Origin: Fidelibacterota bacterium
GTDB taxonomy: Bacteria; Fidelibacterota; Marinisomatia; SCGC-AAA003-L08; TS1B11
Assembly (NCBI GenBank): GCA_022564085.1
Contig: JADFMC010000096.1
Coordinates: 1 to 7,730 of the forward strand
Direction of reading: 5' to 3'
Length of the DNA stretch: 7,730 nucleotides
Below are positions 1-5,844 of this stretch, piece after piece (the first letter of the stretch is position 1; each line of letters starts with the position of its first letter). A program made the position numbers and the translations under genes. Under the pieces are notes generated by a model, which saw only the letters and a list, made by a program, of their open reading frames with translations, was not told the DNA's origin and ran no database searches.

Positions 1-82
1 GAAGCTGCTGGACAGCGACTACTACCAGGTGCTCAGGACCAAGATGGGCTGGTCGGGGGCGGCGAAGGGAGTGCGGACGTAA
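1..82 (+). CDS. C-terminal end of an unidentified protein (5' partial)
   Basis: Reading from base 2, an open frame of 26 codons ends at TAA (80-82). The last residues include LLDSDYYQVLRTKMGW and then a short basic tail. The frame is the only one here with GC-rich third positions like the neighbouring genes, and a gene-free stretch follows it. The YY...GW pattern faintly recalls the C-termini of aldehyde:ferredoxin oxidoreductases, but so little is visible that no family can be assigned. It is read convergently towards the minus-strand genes that follow. Confidence 0.45.
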   Translation, partial: KLLDSDYYQVLRTKMGWSGAAKGVRT

Positions 83-205
83 GGGGGGTGGCAGTAACAA
101 TTGGCCCCGCCGTTGCGCGGTATAATCGGTTAGTTAAAGATGGGAAGGTTCCTGTTCCGGCTGATGAAGTGTCTTCAGTTCCCTTTTCTGGGGACAGTAC
201 ATCTA

Positions 206-274
206 CTAATAATACCACCGCTCATGCTCGATCTTAATGCAGCGATCCATCACCACCAGCAGGCCCGTAAGCAC
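206..274 (-). pseudogene. Possible truncated gene end with a hydrophobic segment
   Basis: On the minus strand a frame of 22 codons ends at TAG (206-208) and reads VLTGLLVVMDRCIKIEHERW then two Tyr. That is a hydrophobic stretch followed by a charged tail, as at the C-terminus of a small membrane protein. An in-frame TGA lies just upstream, exactly where the palindromic repeat (272-333) begins. This would fit a gene cut by insertion of the repeat. It is short and could be chance. Confidence 0.15.
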
Positions 275-333
275 TCACTCCCCGGCCCCCTCTCTCTAGA
301 GAGAGGGGGAAACACGCAGTGTGGGGGTGAGTG
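272..333. repeat. Large two-part inverted repeat (interspersed palindrome type)
   Basis: The core at 286-309 is a perfect 24-bp palindrome (arms CCCCCTCTCTCT and AGAGAGAGGGGG). It is enclosed by a second pair of arms, 272-282 (CACTCACTCCC) and 323-333 (GGGGGTGAGTG), which pair over 11 positions with one T-G wobble. An internal loop separates the stems on the right side. The composition resembles the interspersed CCCTCTCCC/GGGAGAGGG palindromes found in intergenic DNA of many environmental bacteria. Only one copy is in the window, so dispersal cannot be shown. No U-run follows on either strand, so it is not a typical intrinsic terminator. Confidence 0.7.
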
Positions 334-386
334 AATAGTAGTTGCCTGGAGTAGGGTTGTGAGAAATGGTGGTGGTTCCAGAGCAG

Positions 387-437
387 TTACTTGAACGCCT
401 CCACCGTCAGGCCGGCGTCTTTAATGATACCGCCCAT
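387..437 (-). pseudogene. HicA-like toxin remnant (C-terminal codons only)
   Basis: Sixteen codons plus TAA read MGGIIKDAGLTVEAFK. This matches the conserved end of HicA mRNA interferases, which typically close with (L)xxIIKxAGLTxEEF. The rest of the roughly 60-80 residue toxin, including its catalytic His and the double-stranded-RNA-binding fold, is missing. The fragment lies 21 nt after the hicB stop, where hicA sits in hicB-hicA operons. It is in the same frame as hicB, with a second in-frame TAA between them. I read it as a deleted toxin gene; the assignment rests on a short motif plus position. Confidence 0.5.
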
Positions 438-458
438 TCTTTAGGTCTTTGCAGTTTC

Positions 459-647
459 TTATTCGCCAGTTAGTTTTTCGACGGTCGCCAGGTAGGTTGC
501 GATGGCGTCCTTGATGTTTTCCAGGGCCTCTTCCTCGGTGCTGCCCTGGGACCAGCAACCGGGCAGGCCGGGACACGATACCGCATAGCCTTCGCCGGTT
601 TGCTCAAGTTTAACTTTGTATTTCCGGCTCTCCCTGGCTGTAATCAT
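459..647 (-). CDS. hicB: HicB-family antitoxin (type II toxin-antitoxin, apparently orphan)
   Basis: The protein has 62 residues from the ATG at 645-647. An upstream TTG at 672-674 would give 71; neither start has a good Shine-Dalgarno, and ATG is preferred because the family normally begins just before the first strand. The sequence KYKVKLEQTGEGYAVSCPGL (from residue 9) followed by PGCWSQGSTEEEALENIKDA is the HicB half-RNase-H fold signature. There is no C-terminal helix-turn-helix or ribbon-helix-helix, so this is the short HicB type. HicB normally neutralises the HicA mRNA interferase in the cytoplasm. Here only the last codons of a HicA-like frame follow (387-437), so the antitoxin seems to have lost its partner. 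It lies 92 nt downstream of mdh on the same strand. Confidence 0.85.
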   Translation of the reverse strand: MITARESRKYKVKLEQTGEGYAVSCPGLPGCWSQGSTEEEALENIKDAIATYLATVEKLTGE

Positions 648-681
648 CCAGCTGGAATATAAGTCCTTATTCAACGGTAGA

Positions 682-704
682 AGCCGCCGTATATTTTTGC
701 GGCT
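682..704 (-). terminator. Hairpin after mdh, weak terminator candidate
   Basis: Six-base arms AGCCGC (682-687) and GCGGCT (699-704) enclose an 11-base AT-rich loop between mdh and hicB. On the minus strand the stem is followed by TTCTACC, not a clean T-run, so it is at best a weak terminator or processing hairpin. It could separate mdh transcription from hicB. Confidence 0.25.
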
Positions 705-739
705 GGAGGAGTTTCAGCTAGTGCCGGTTTCTGAAGAAC

Positions 740-1663
740 TTACAGTTTCAATTGACTCAGCGTACTCTTGATGGCCGTCGCCGATTTTTGCAGGGCGGCC
801 TGCTCCTCCGGGGTGACGTCGATCTCCATGATCTGCTCCAGGCCGCCTCGGCCCAGGATGCAGGGGACGCCCATGTAGATCCCCTCCAGGCCGAACTCGC
901 CATTGAGCAGGGCCGAGCAGGGCAGCAGGCGCCGCTGATTGTAGACGATGGCCTCCACCATCTCCGCCGCCGCCGCCGAGGGAGCGTAATAGGCCGAGCC
1001 GGTTTTTAAGTAGTTTACGATCTCGATGCCCCCTTTGCGGGTGCGGTCCACCAGGGCCTCGACCCGCTCGGCGCTCAACAGGTCATCAAGTGGGATCCCG
1101 CTCACCGTGGTATAGCGCACCAACGGAACCATGGAGTCGCCGTGGCCCCCCAGCACCATGGCCTGGATGTCCCGCACCGACACCTCCAACTCCATAGCGA
1201 TGAACGAGCGGAAACGGGCCGTGTCCAGGATGCCGGCCATGCCGATTACCTTGGTGGAGGGCAAGCCGCTCCTGGCCAGCGCCACGCTGCACATGATATC
1301 CAACGGATTGGAGACCACGATCAGGAGGACATCCGGGGAATGGGCCAGCAGCTGTTCGGTGACACCCCCGACAATGGCACTGTTTTTCTGCAGCAGGTCA
1401 TCGCGGGACATGCCCGGCTTGCGCGCCAGTCCGGCGGTGATCACGGCGATCTGCGACCCAGCGGTGGCCGTATAATCGTTAGCGCCGGTGACCTTGGTGT
1501 CGAATCCCAGCACCGGGGCCGACTCGTACATGTCCAGCGCTTTGCCCTGGGGCAAACCCTCCACGATGTCGATCAGTACCACTTCATCGGCCAATTCGCG
1601 TTCGGCCAGGCGCTGGGCGGTGGTTGCGCCTACATTTCCGGCCCCTACCACGGTGATTTTCAT
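740..1663 (-). CDS. mdh: Malate dehydrogenase (NAD-dependent, LDH-like type)
   Basis: This 307-residue enzyme oxidises malate to oxaloacetate with NAD+ (EC 1.1.1.37) in the cytoplasm, as part of the TCA cycle. The Rossmann nucleotide site GAGNVG is at residues 7-12. Asp32 (VVLID) binds the NAD ribose. Substrate-binding Arg81 and Arg87 flank the active-site loop (ARKPGMSR), Asn119 is in SNPLD, Arg150 is in GILDTAR, and the catalytic pair is Asp147 with His174 (GGHGD). Arg81 rather than Gln marks malate over lactate specificity. Length matches the roughly 310-residue family and all key residues are present. The ATG has AGGAG seven bases upstream. A terminator lies between it and rpmA, so it probably has its own promoter or depends on read-through from the ribosomal genes. 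Confidence 0.97.
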   Translation of the reverse strand: MKITVVGAGNVGATTAQRLAERELADEVVLIDIVEGLPQGKALDMYESAPVLGFDTKVTGANDYTATAGSQIAVITAGLARKPGMSRDDLLQKNSAIVGGVTEQLLAHSPDVLLIVVSNPLDIMCSVALARSGLPSTKVIGMAGILDTARFRSFIAMELEVSVRDIQAMVLGGHGDSMVPLVRYTTVSGIPLDDLLSAERVEALVDRTRKGGIEIVNYLKTGSAYYAPSAAAAEMVEAIVYNQRRLLPCSALLNGEFGLEGIYMGVPCILGRGGLEQIMEIDVTPEEQAALQKSATAIKSTLSQLKL

Positions 1664-1687
1664 TTTCGTGCTCCTGTGATTAGCTGT

Positions 1688-1736
1688 AAAAAACCCCCCA
1701 GGCCGGATTGACTAAAAAGTGGTGTGGCCTGCGGGG
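1688..1736 (-). terminator. Intrinsic terminator after rpmA
   Basis: On the minus strand, arms CCCCGCAGGCC (1736-1726) and GGCCTGGGGGG (1704-1694) form an 11-position stem with one C-C mismatch and a loop of about 21 bases, immediately followed by TTTTTT (1693-1688). This is a good Rho-independent terminator for the rplU-rpmA transcript. It stands 25 nt before the mdh start codon, so it may also attenuate read-through into mdh. Confidence 0.8.
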
Positions 1737-1759
1737 TGGCATTACAAGTATTAGTTGGG

Positions 1760-2017
1760 TTATGCCTGCGGGTAGACCGATACCTGCTTCTTTGCTCGTC
1801 CTTTCCGCTCGAATTTAACCTGGCCGTCGATTTTTGCAAAGAGGGTATCGTCGCCGCCGATGCCCACGTTCCGGCCGGGATGGATCCTGGTGCCCCGTTG
1901 GCGTACGATGATCGACCCGGCGCTTACCACCTCGCCGCTGAAACGCTTGACACCCAGCCGGCGACCCCGGCTGTCTCGTCCGTTTTTGGAGCTGCCTACC
2001 CCTTTTTTGTGTGCCAT
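1760..2017 (-). CDS. rpmA: 50S ribosomal protein L27
   Basis: This 85-residue protein has the L27 N-terminus MAHKKGVGSSKNGRDSRGRR, the SGEVVSAGSIIVRQRGTRIH core, and the conserved GGDDTLFAKIDGQVKFERKG. L27 sits on the 50S subunit with its N-terminal tail reaching the peptidyl-transferase centre, where it helps position tRNA. The protein starts directly with MAHKKG and lacks the cleavable extension seen in Firmicutes. Length is normal. A GGGAGGG ribosome-binding site precedes the ATG. It follows rplU by 21 nt and the two are surely co-transcribed; an intrinsic terminator lies downstream. Confidence 0.98.
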   Translation of the reverse strand: MAHKKGVGSSKNGRDSRGRRLGVKRFSGEVVSAGSIIVRQRGTRIHPGRNVGIGGDDTLFAKIDGQVKFERKGRAKKQVSVYPQA

Positions 2018-2038
2018 GGCTGGGTTCCCTCCCTATCC

Positions 2039-2641
2039 CTATTTACCGCTACTTTTTTTCCCGCCGGTTCCCGAAGCACTTTTACTTTTTGGGGCCGCAG
2101 TCTTCTTAGTGGTAGCGCTGGTTTTCTTAGCCCCGGCAGTCGCCTTTTTGGGTGCGGCTTTCTTGGCGGCGGCCTTCCGTGGGGCCTTAGATTTATCGGC
2201 CGCCTTTTTGGGGCCGGCTTTCTTGGCAGCCGTCTTAGCCTTGGCTGGCGCGGCCGCCTTTATGGTGGCCTCGCCCTTGGCCGCTGTGGCTTTTTCGGTG
2301 GCTTTAGCCTCGGCCGGCGGCTTGGACTTGGTGGTGTGGATGGCGTTGATTCGCAGGATGGTAAAATCCTGGCGGTGGCCGGCCTTCTTGCGGTAGCCTT
2401 TGCGGCGTTTGAATTTGAAAACGATCACTTTGCGTTCCCGGCCGTGGGACAGGATGGTGGCATCGATGGAGGCCCCCGATACCAACGGTTGGCCGATGTG
2501 CGTGGCGCCGTTGTCGCTCAGCAGCAACACCCGCTCCATGGTTATGGTGGCGCCGGGCTCGCCTGCCAAAAGAGGGAATTTCACCTCTTGCCCCTGCTCC
2601 ACCCGCACCTGCCGGCCGGCGTAATCGATAATCGCGTACAT
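2039..2641 (-). CDS. rplU: 50S ribosomal protein L21 with long Lys/Ala-rich C-terminal tail
   Basis: Residues 1-105 are an ordinary L21: MYAIIDYAGRQVRVEQGQ at the N-terminus and FKFKRRKGYRKKAGHRQ at about 75-91, the 23S-rRNA-binding signature. L21 is usually about 103 residues; this one has 200. Residues 106-200 are almost entirely Lys, Ala, Pro, Thr and Ser, with PKKA/AAKKA units like histone H1 or bacterial H1-like proteins, and are presumably disordered and nucleic-acid binding. A 20-residue unit is duplicated near residues 138-167. The ATG at 2639-2641 is preferred over the TTG one codon upstream because L21 proteins begin MYAII or similar. No strong Shine-Dalgarno is seen; a five-codon frame (ATG AAG ATC ACC AGT TGA) overlaps the start by TGATG. 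rng lies 111 nt upstream and rpmA 21 nt downstream. Confidence 0.97.
   Translation of the reverse strand: MYAIIDYAGRQVRVEQGQEVKFPLLAGEPGATITMERVLLLSDNGATHIGQPLVSGASIDATILSHGRERKVIVFKFKRRKGYRKKAGHRQDFTILRINAIHTTKSKPPAEAKATEKATAAKGEATIKAAAPAKAKTAAKKAGPKKAADKSKAPRKAAAKKAAPKKATAGAKKTSATTKKTAAPKSKSASGTGGKKSSGK
2141..2170. repeat. Direct repeat copy 1 inside the rplU tail
   Basis: This 30-bp unit is matched at 2201-2230 with 27 of 30 bases identical, exactly 60 bp (20 codons) apart. It encodes AAKKAAPKKA in the Lys/Ala-rich L21 extension. Confidence 0.75.
2201..2230. repeat. Direct repeat copy 2 inside the rplU tail
   Basis: Partner of 2141-2170; it encodes AAKKAGPKKA. In-frame spacing of 20 codons indicates that the tail grew partly by internal duplication. 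Confidence 0.75.
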
Positions 2642-2752
2642 CAACTGGTGATCTTCATTTTATTTCGCCAAAACTGATCCAATGATTGCCGTCTGGAGCG
2701 CGCAAGCTTACCGGCGCGAGTCACTGACAGTCAAGCTCTAGATTGACCGAGC

Positions 2753-4315
2753 CTACACCGAATCGGTGACGTCGGCTTTGCGCCGCTTGGAATACACCCG
2801 GAACTCGTCCGGATTGAGCTGTTCGTCGGCGGTGAGCTCCAGCCAAACCCAGTGCTGCCACATGAAGTTCTTTACCACCTTGCTACGGGTTTGCGTTATA
2901 TGGGTTGCCAAATCGGGGTGCACGGTTATCACCAGCCGGCGGTCCCGATGGGCGGTGTGGAAACGCCGCAGCCAGCTGTCGATCTTGGTGATCATGGTAT
3001 CCTTGGAGGGGATGCGGCCCAGCCCTTTGCACGTGGGGCACTCTTCGCTCACCGAGTGCAACAGCGACAGGCGCACCCGCTCACGGGTCATTTCCAGCAG
3101 ACCGAATTCGGAGATGGGCGACACGGCGACCTTGGCCCGGTCGTTTTTGAGCTCCTTGACCAAATCATTGTAGACTTTCTTGCGGTTAGCCGACTCGTGC
3201 ATATCGATGAAGTCGATGATAATCAGCCCCCCGATGTCCCTCAGGCGCAGTTGGCGGGCCACCTCCCGGGCGGCCTCCATATTGATCTTGAGGGAATTCT
3301 GCTCGTGGTCCCTTTTACCGATGAAGCGCCCGCTGTTCACGTCCACGACCATCATGGCCTCGGTCTGCTCCATGATCAGGTGGCCGCCGCTCTTGAGCCA
3401 CACCTTGCGCTGCAATGACTTGTCGATCTGATCCTCGATGTCATGCTTGGCGAACAGCGGCTGCTTGTCCCGGTAGTTTTCCACCAGGTTCACCAGGGAA
3501 GGCGACACGTCTTTTAAGTAGCTCGACAGGCGCTTGTAGATCTCCTTGGAATCGATGATCACCTTGTCCACGTCGGGGGTGAGCAGGTCCCGGATGACGC
3601 TGTCAGTGGTGGTCAGGTCGCGGTATAGAGGCGCGGGTCCCGCAGTAGACTGTGACAGGCGGTCCAGTTCCCGCCACGATTCCCAGAGCCTGTTGAAATC
3701 CTTGGTGAGCACCCGCTGGTCCTTCGATTCGGCCACGGTGCGCACGATGATGCCGAATCCGCCCGGCTTGAACGATTCCACCACTTTCCGCAGCCGGCGC
3801 ACCTCGTACTTATCGGTGATCTTTCGGGAAATGCCGATAAAATCGGCATTCTGTACCAGCACCAGCAGGCGCCCGGGGATGGCGATGTCGGTGGTCACCC
3901 GGGGTCCCTTGCCGGCGAACGGCTCCTTGATCACCTGCACCAGGATTTCCTGCCCGGACTTCAGATCGGGAGTTTTGGTCGGTGGGCCGTTGCGCCGCTT
4001 ACCGGACCGGGCCGGGCGGGGCGTCTTATTCTTGATTCCCTCCTCATCGGAGAGGGTTACGTAGTCGAGATTTTCCGGGTTGCCTATTTCGGCAAAGGGC
4101 AGAAAGGCGTTTACCGGGTAGCCGATATCAACAAAGGCCGCCTGCATGCCGGGAATGACGTTCTCCACCACCCCTTTAAATATGGAACCCACCAACCGCT
4201 GATGATCGGGACGCTCAACGTAAAGTTCCACCAGCCGCCCGTTCTCAACGATGGCCAGCCGAGTATTACCGGCCGTCTCATTGATATACATTTCTTTGAC
4301 CACATCACCTGCCAT
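2753..4315 (-). CDS. rng: Ribonuclease G/E family endoribonuclease
   Basis: This 520-residue cytoplasmic endonuclease of the RNase E/G family processes rRNA precursors and turns over mRNA. After the N-terminal strand (KEMYINETAGNTRLAIVENG), the S1 domain covers about 35-130 (GSIFKGVVENVIPGMQAAFV near 43-62). The catalytic Mg2+-binding aspartates are Asp325 (MMVVDVNSG) and Asp368 (GLIIIDFIDM). The Zn-link CPTC is at 426-429. Spacing between these (43 and 58 residues) equals that of E. coli RNase E D303, D346 and C404. There is no long C-terminal scaffold, so it is RNase G-like. The ATG at 4313-4315 is chosen because GGAGG and AAAGG precede it; a frame start 8 codons upstream (4339) lies before that ribosome-binding site. 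A basic insert interrupts the S1 domain at about 95-119. It is upstream of rplU-rpmA in the same direction. Confidence 0.95.
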   Translation of the reverse strand: MAGDVVKEMYINETAGNTRLAIVENGRLVELYVERPDHQRLVGSIFKGVVENVIPGMQAAFVDIGYPVNAFLPFAEIGNPENLDYVTLSDEEGIKNKTPRPARSGKRRNGPPTKTPDLKSGQEILVQVIKEPFAGKGPRVTTDIAIPGRLLVLVQNADFIGISRKITDKYEVRRLRKVVESFKPGGFGIIVRTVAESKDQRVLTKDFNRLWESWRELDRLSQSTAGPAPLYRDLTTTDSVIRDLLTPDVDKVIIDSKEIYKRLSSYLKDVSPSLVNLVENYRDKQPLFAKHDIEDQIDKSLQRKVWLKSGGHLIMEQTEAMMVVDVNSGRFIGKRDHEQNSLKINMEAAREVARQLRLRDIGGLIIIDFIDMHESANRKKVYNDLVKELKNDRAKVAVSPISEFGLLEMTRERVRLSLLHSVSEECPTCKGLGRIPSKDTMITKIDSWLRRFHTAHRDRRLVITVHPDLATHITQTRSKVVKNFMWQHWVWLELTADEQLNPDEFRVYSKRRKADVTDSV

Positions 4316-4636
4316 AATGCCTTTACCCTCCATAACCATACATAGATGGTGGGCTGTTTGACTTCTTCCAGGGGAAGGGCTATGTCGTTCTCAGGGGATG
4401 CAGAATAATGGACGTTAGCGGGTGTAAAGATGCCAGTTTCGTCCAGGATGAAGAATTCTTTCCGCTCCAAATCTTGCTTCTGCTAGCCCCTCAGCAATTC
4501 ACTAAGGGTTGCTGTTCCTTCCCGTTATCTCTGGATTTATTTATGCCGGGCACTGGCCCCACGAAAAAAAAGCGAATAAAACTGTTAAAAAACATATAAT
4601 CCAGAGCCGGAAGGTACGGAAACTCTATATGACTAT
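4316..4636 (-). promoter_or_regulatory. 321-nt gap upstream of rng, probable promoter and 5' leader
   Basis: No recognisable gene is present. The stretch 4560-4600 is very AT-rich with an A8 tract (4564-4571) and the hexamer-like TTATAT on the minus strand. Nine-base inverted arms CTCTGGATT (4529-4537) and AATCCAGAG (4598-4606) bracket this AT-rich segment 60 bp apart. A minus-strand frame beginning at TTG 4470 runs about 44 codons before entering rng out of frame; it has no known motif. RNase E mRNAs are known to carry long, self-regulating leaders in some bacteria, so such a role here is plausible but inferred. I could not place a convincing -35/-10 pair. Confidence 0.35.
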
Positions 4637-5221
4637 TCAAGCGGAGATCTGAAAATCTCCACGCAGCCCCAGCTCCTCATCGATCTCCTTCAGGGCATCG
4701 ATGACAAACTGTATATGGGCGTCCCGGTCCGCCCCCAGCTCCGCGATCCCCTGCTCGATGTCGTCCCGGTTCACCTTGGCTGCAAAACTGCGCTGCTTGA
4801 GCTTTTTCTTAACCGATTTGGGCTTGACCTCACGAATCGATTTGGACGGCCGCACGAAGGTCACGGCAAATATGAAACCGGTTAGCTCATCGAAAGCGAA
4901 CAGCGCTTTGGCCGCCAGCGATTCCCGCGGGACGCCGCTGTATTGGGCGTGCCCCAGAATAGCGGTTATCACCTCCTCGGGGTAGCCCCGTTCCTTAAGG
5001 ATCTTGGCCCCTACGAAGGGATGCTGGTCCTCGGTGGGGTACTTCTCATAGTCGAAGTCGTGCAGCATGCCGATGATCCCGAACAGTTCCTCGTCCTCTC
5101 CCGCCTGCCGGGCGTAGGCCCGCATGACCTGTTCCACCGCCCGGCCGTGTTTGCGCAGGGCATCGCTTTTAGTGTATTCGGTGAGCAGTTCCCAGGCCTG
5201 TGCGCGCGTGGGCAGGTTCAT
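4637..5221 (-). CDS. HD-domain phosphohydrolase-like protein
   Basis: This 194-residue soluble protein has HD-superfamily metal ligands in order: His25 (LRKHGRAV), His54-Asp55 (GMLHDFDYEKYP), then His67 (DQHPFVG), His91 (ILGHAQ) and Asp111 (AFDELTG). These fit a small family of HD hydrolases with the LHDFDYEKYP signature; the substrate is not known. The C-terminal third (about 125-194) is charged and helical, with a KPKSVKKKLKQRSFA stretch. The ATG at 5219-5221 is selected over an upstream frame start because GAGGG lies six bases before it and it shares ATGA with the stop of the upstream membrane-protein gene. That overlap implies translational coupling. The longer 242-residue reading would begin inside that gene and adds no family sequence. 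Confidence 0.85.
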   Translation of the reverse strand: MNLPTRAQAWELLTEYTKSDALRKHGRAVEQVMRAYARQAGEDEELFGIIGMLHDFDYEKYPTEDQHPFVGAKILKERGYPEEVITAILGHAQYSGVPRESLAAKALFAFDELTGFIFAVTFVRPSKSIREVKPKSVKKKLKQRSFAAKVNRDDIEQGIAELGADRDAHIQFVIDALKEIDEELGLRGDFQISA

Positions 5222-5775
5222 GGTGTCCCTCGTGGTTGTTGCTTGGAGGTGGAATTTAGGACCGGCGTCGGCTTTTTGCCATTTGCGTTCGAAGGCCGCC
5301 GATAATGCCGCGTTAGATTGAACATTAACGTGGCCCCTGCTGCCGAAGCAAGGGGCAAGATCCAAATTGAATTGATGATTTCCTCAGGGTAGGGGGCGAG
5401 CAAGAATATGCCGACAAGGCTGCCGATGCCGGCAGCCAATACCGAACCAGAGGTTGAATCGGTGCGGCCTACGACAGATACGCCACTAGTAGCCCCGAAA
5501 GGAATCCCCAAGCCTAACCCCAGCAGTTGTCCTATCAATGATCCGCCGGCCTTAATCGGGCCACCTCTTCCACCGGCAATTGCCATGGGAAGCATTACTC
5601 CGATATACCCGGCCATACCTCCGACCGTCCCCCCTGCCAGCTGCAGGGCCACGGTCTTCGGTTCGAGCGGCGGCCGGACCCAGGCGGAATCCAGGTGTGC
5701 GGCGGACTGGGCGAAGCCGGTCATCAGAGCCAAGGAGAGAAAGATTGTCAAAACAATGACCTTTTGCACTTTCAT
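5218..5775 (-). CDS. Secreted or membrane protein with glycine-rich hydrophobic segments, unknown function
   Basis: The 185-residue protein begins MKVQKVIVLTIFLSLALMTG, a clear signal peptide with probable cleavage after FAQ-S around residue 23. The mature part has Gly-rich hydrophobic stretches at about 43-66 (LAGGTVGGMAGYIGVMLPMA), 78-95, 108-127 and 135-153, and a polar tail from about 156 (RHYRRPSNANGKK). The GxxxG-like spacing suggests packed transmembrane helices or a glycine-zipper membrane protein. I do not recognise a named family. The ATG at 5773-5775 has GGGAG six bases upstream and begins right at the signal peptide, so the earlier frame start 14 codons upstream is rejected. The stop overlaps the HD-hydrolase start (ATGA). 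Confidence 0.75.
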   Translation of the reverse strand: MKVQKVIVLTIFLSLALMTGFAQSAAHLDSAWVRPPLEPKTVALQLAGGTVGGMAGYIGVMLPMAIAGGRGGPIKAGGSLIGQLLGLGLGIPFGATSGVSVVGRTDSTSGSVLAAGIGSLVGIFLLAPYPEEIINSIWILPLASAAGATLMFNLTRHYRRPSNANGKKPTPVLNSTSKQQPRGTP

Positions 5776-5844
5776 GGGCGTCTCCCGGTATCTGGAGTAG
5801 TTATGTTTTGCCTCCATCGATATAGAGAAATGGCATGCCGCTGT

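Larger units (their letters stand above)
83..386. other. Gene-free gap with palindromic repeat and possible gene remnant
   Basis: No convincing intact gene lies here. Frames of 60 or so codons on both strands (33-218 minus, 140-334 plus) have no recognisable domain and run through the palindrome. The gap holds the large inverted repeat at 272-333, a possible minus-strand gene end at 206-274, a TATAAT hexamer at 121-126, and a small stem TTCCC/GGGGA (179-183 with 190-194). It looks like an eroded intergenic region between the plus-strand gene on the left and the minus-strand hicB. Confidence 0.5.

Noticed and set aside
121..126. Consensus TATAAT hexamer as a plus-strand promoter
   Set aside because: No matching -35 element lies at 16-18 bases and no plus-strand gene follows; the nearest TTGGCC is only 14 bases away.
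179..194. TTCCC/GGGGA stem near GGGGACAGTAC as a REP-type transposase end
   Set aside because: The motif recalls such elements, but the stem is five pairs including one G-T wobble and there is no second copy or transposase.
1142..1711. 189-codon plus-strand frame opposite mdh
   Set aside because: It mirrors a GC-rich, fully conserved mdh gene; no domain, and its start is inside the mdh coding sequence.
1724..2677. 317-codon plus-strand open frame opposite rplU and rpmA
   Set aside because: It is antisense to two unmistakable ribosomal protein genes. Its length comes from the Lys/Ala-rich, stop-poor composition of the L21 tail, and it shows no domain.
2699..2718. CGCGC/GCGCG hairpin between rng and rplU as a terminator or L21 leader
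   Set aside because: The stem is only five pairs with no T-run and no match to a known ribosomal-protein leader that I can recognise.
2852..3418. 188-codon plus-strand frame opposite rng
   Set aside because: Antisense to the catalytic region of rng; the His/Asp-rich composition is the expected shadow of codon bias.
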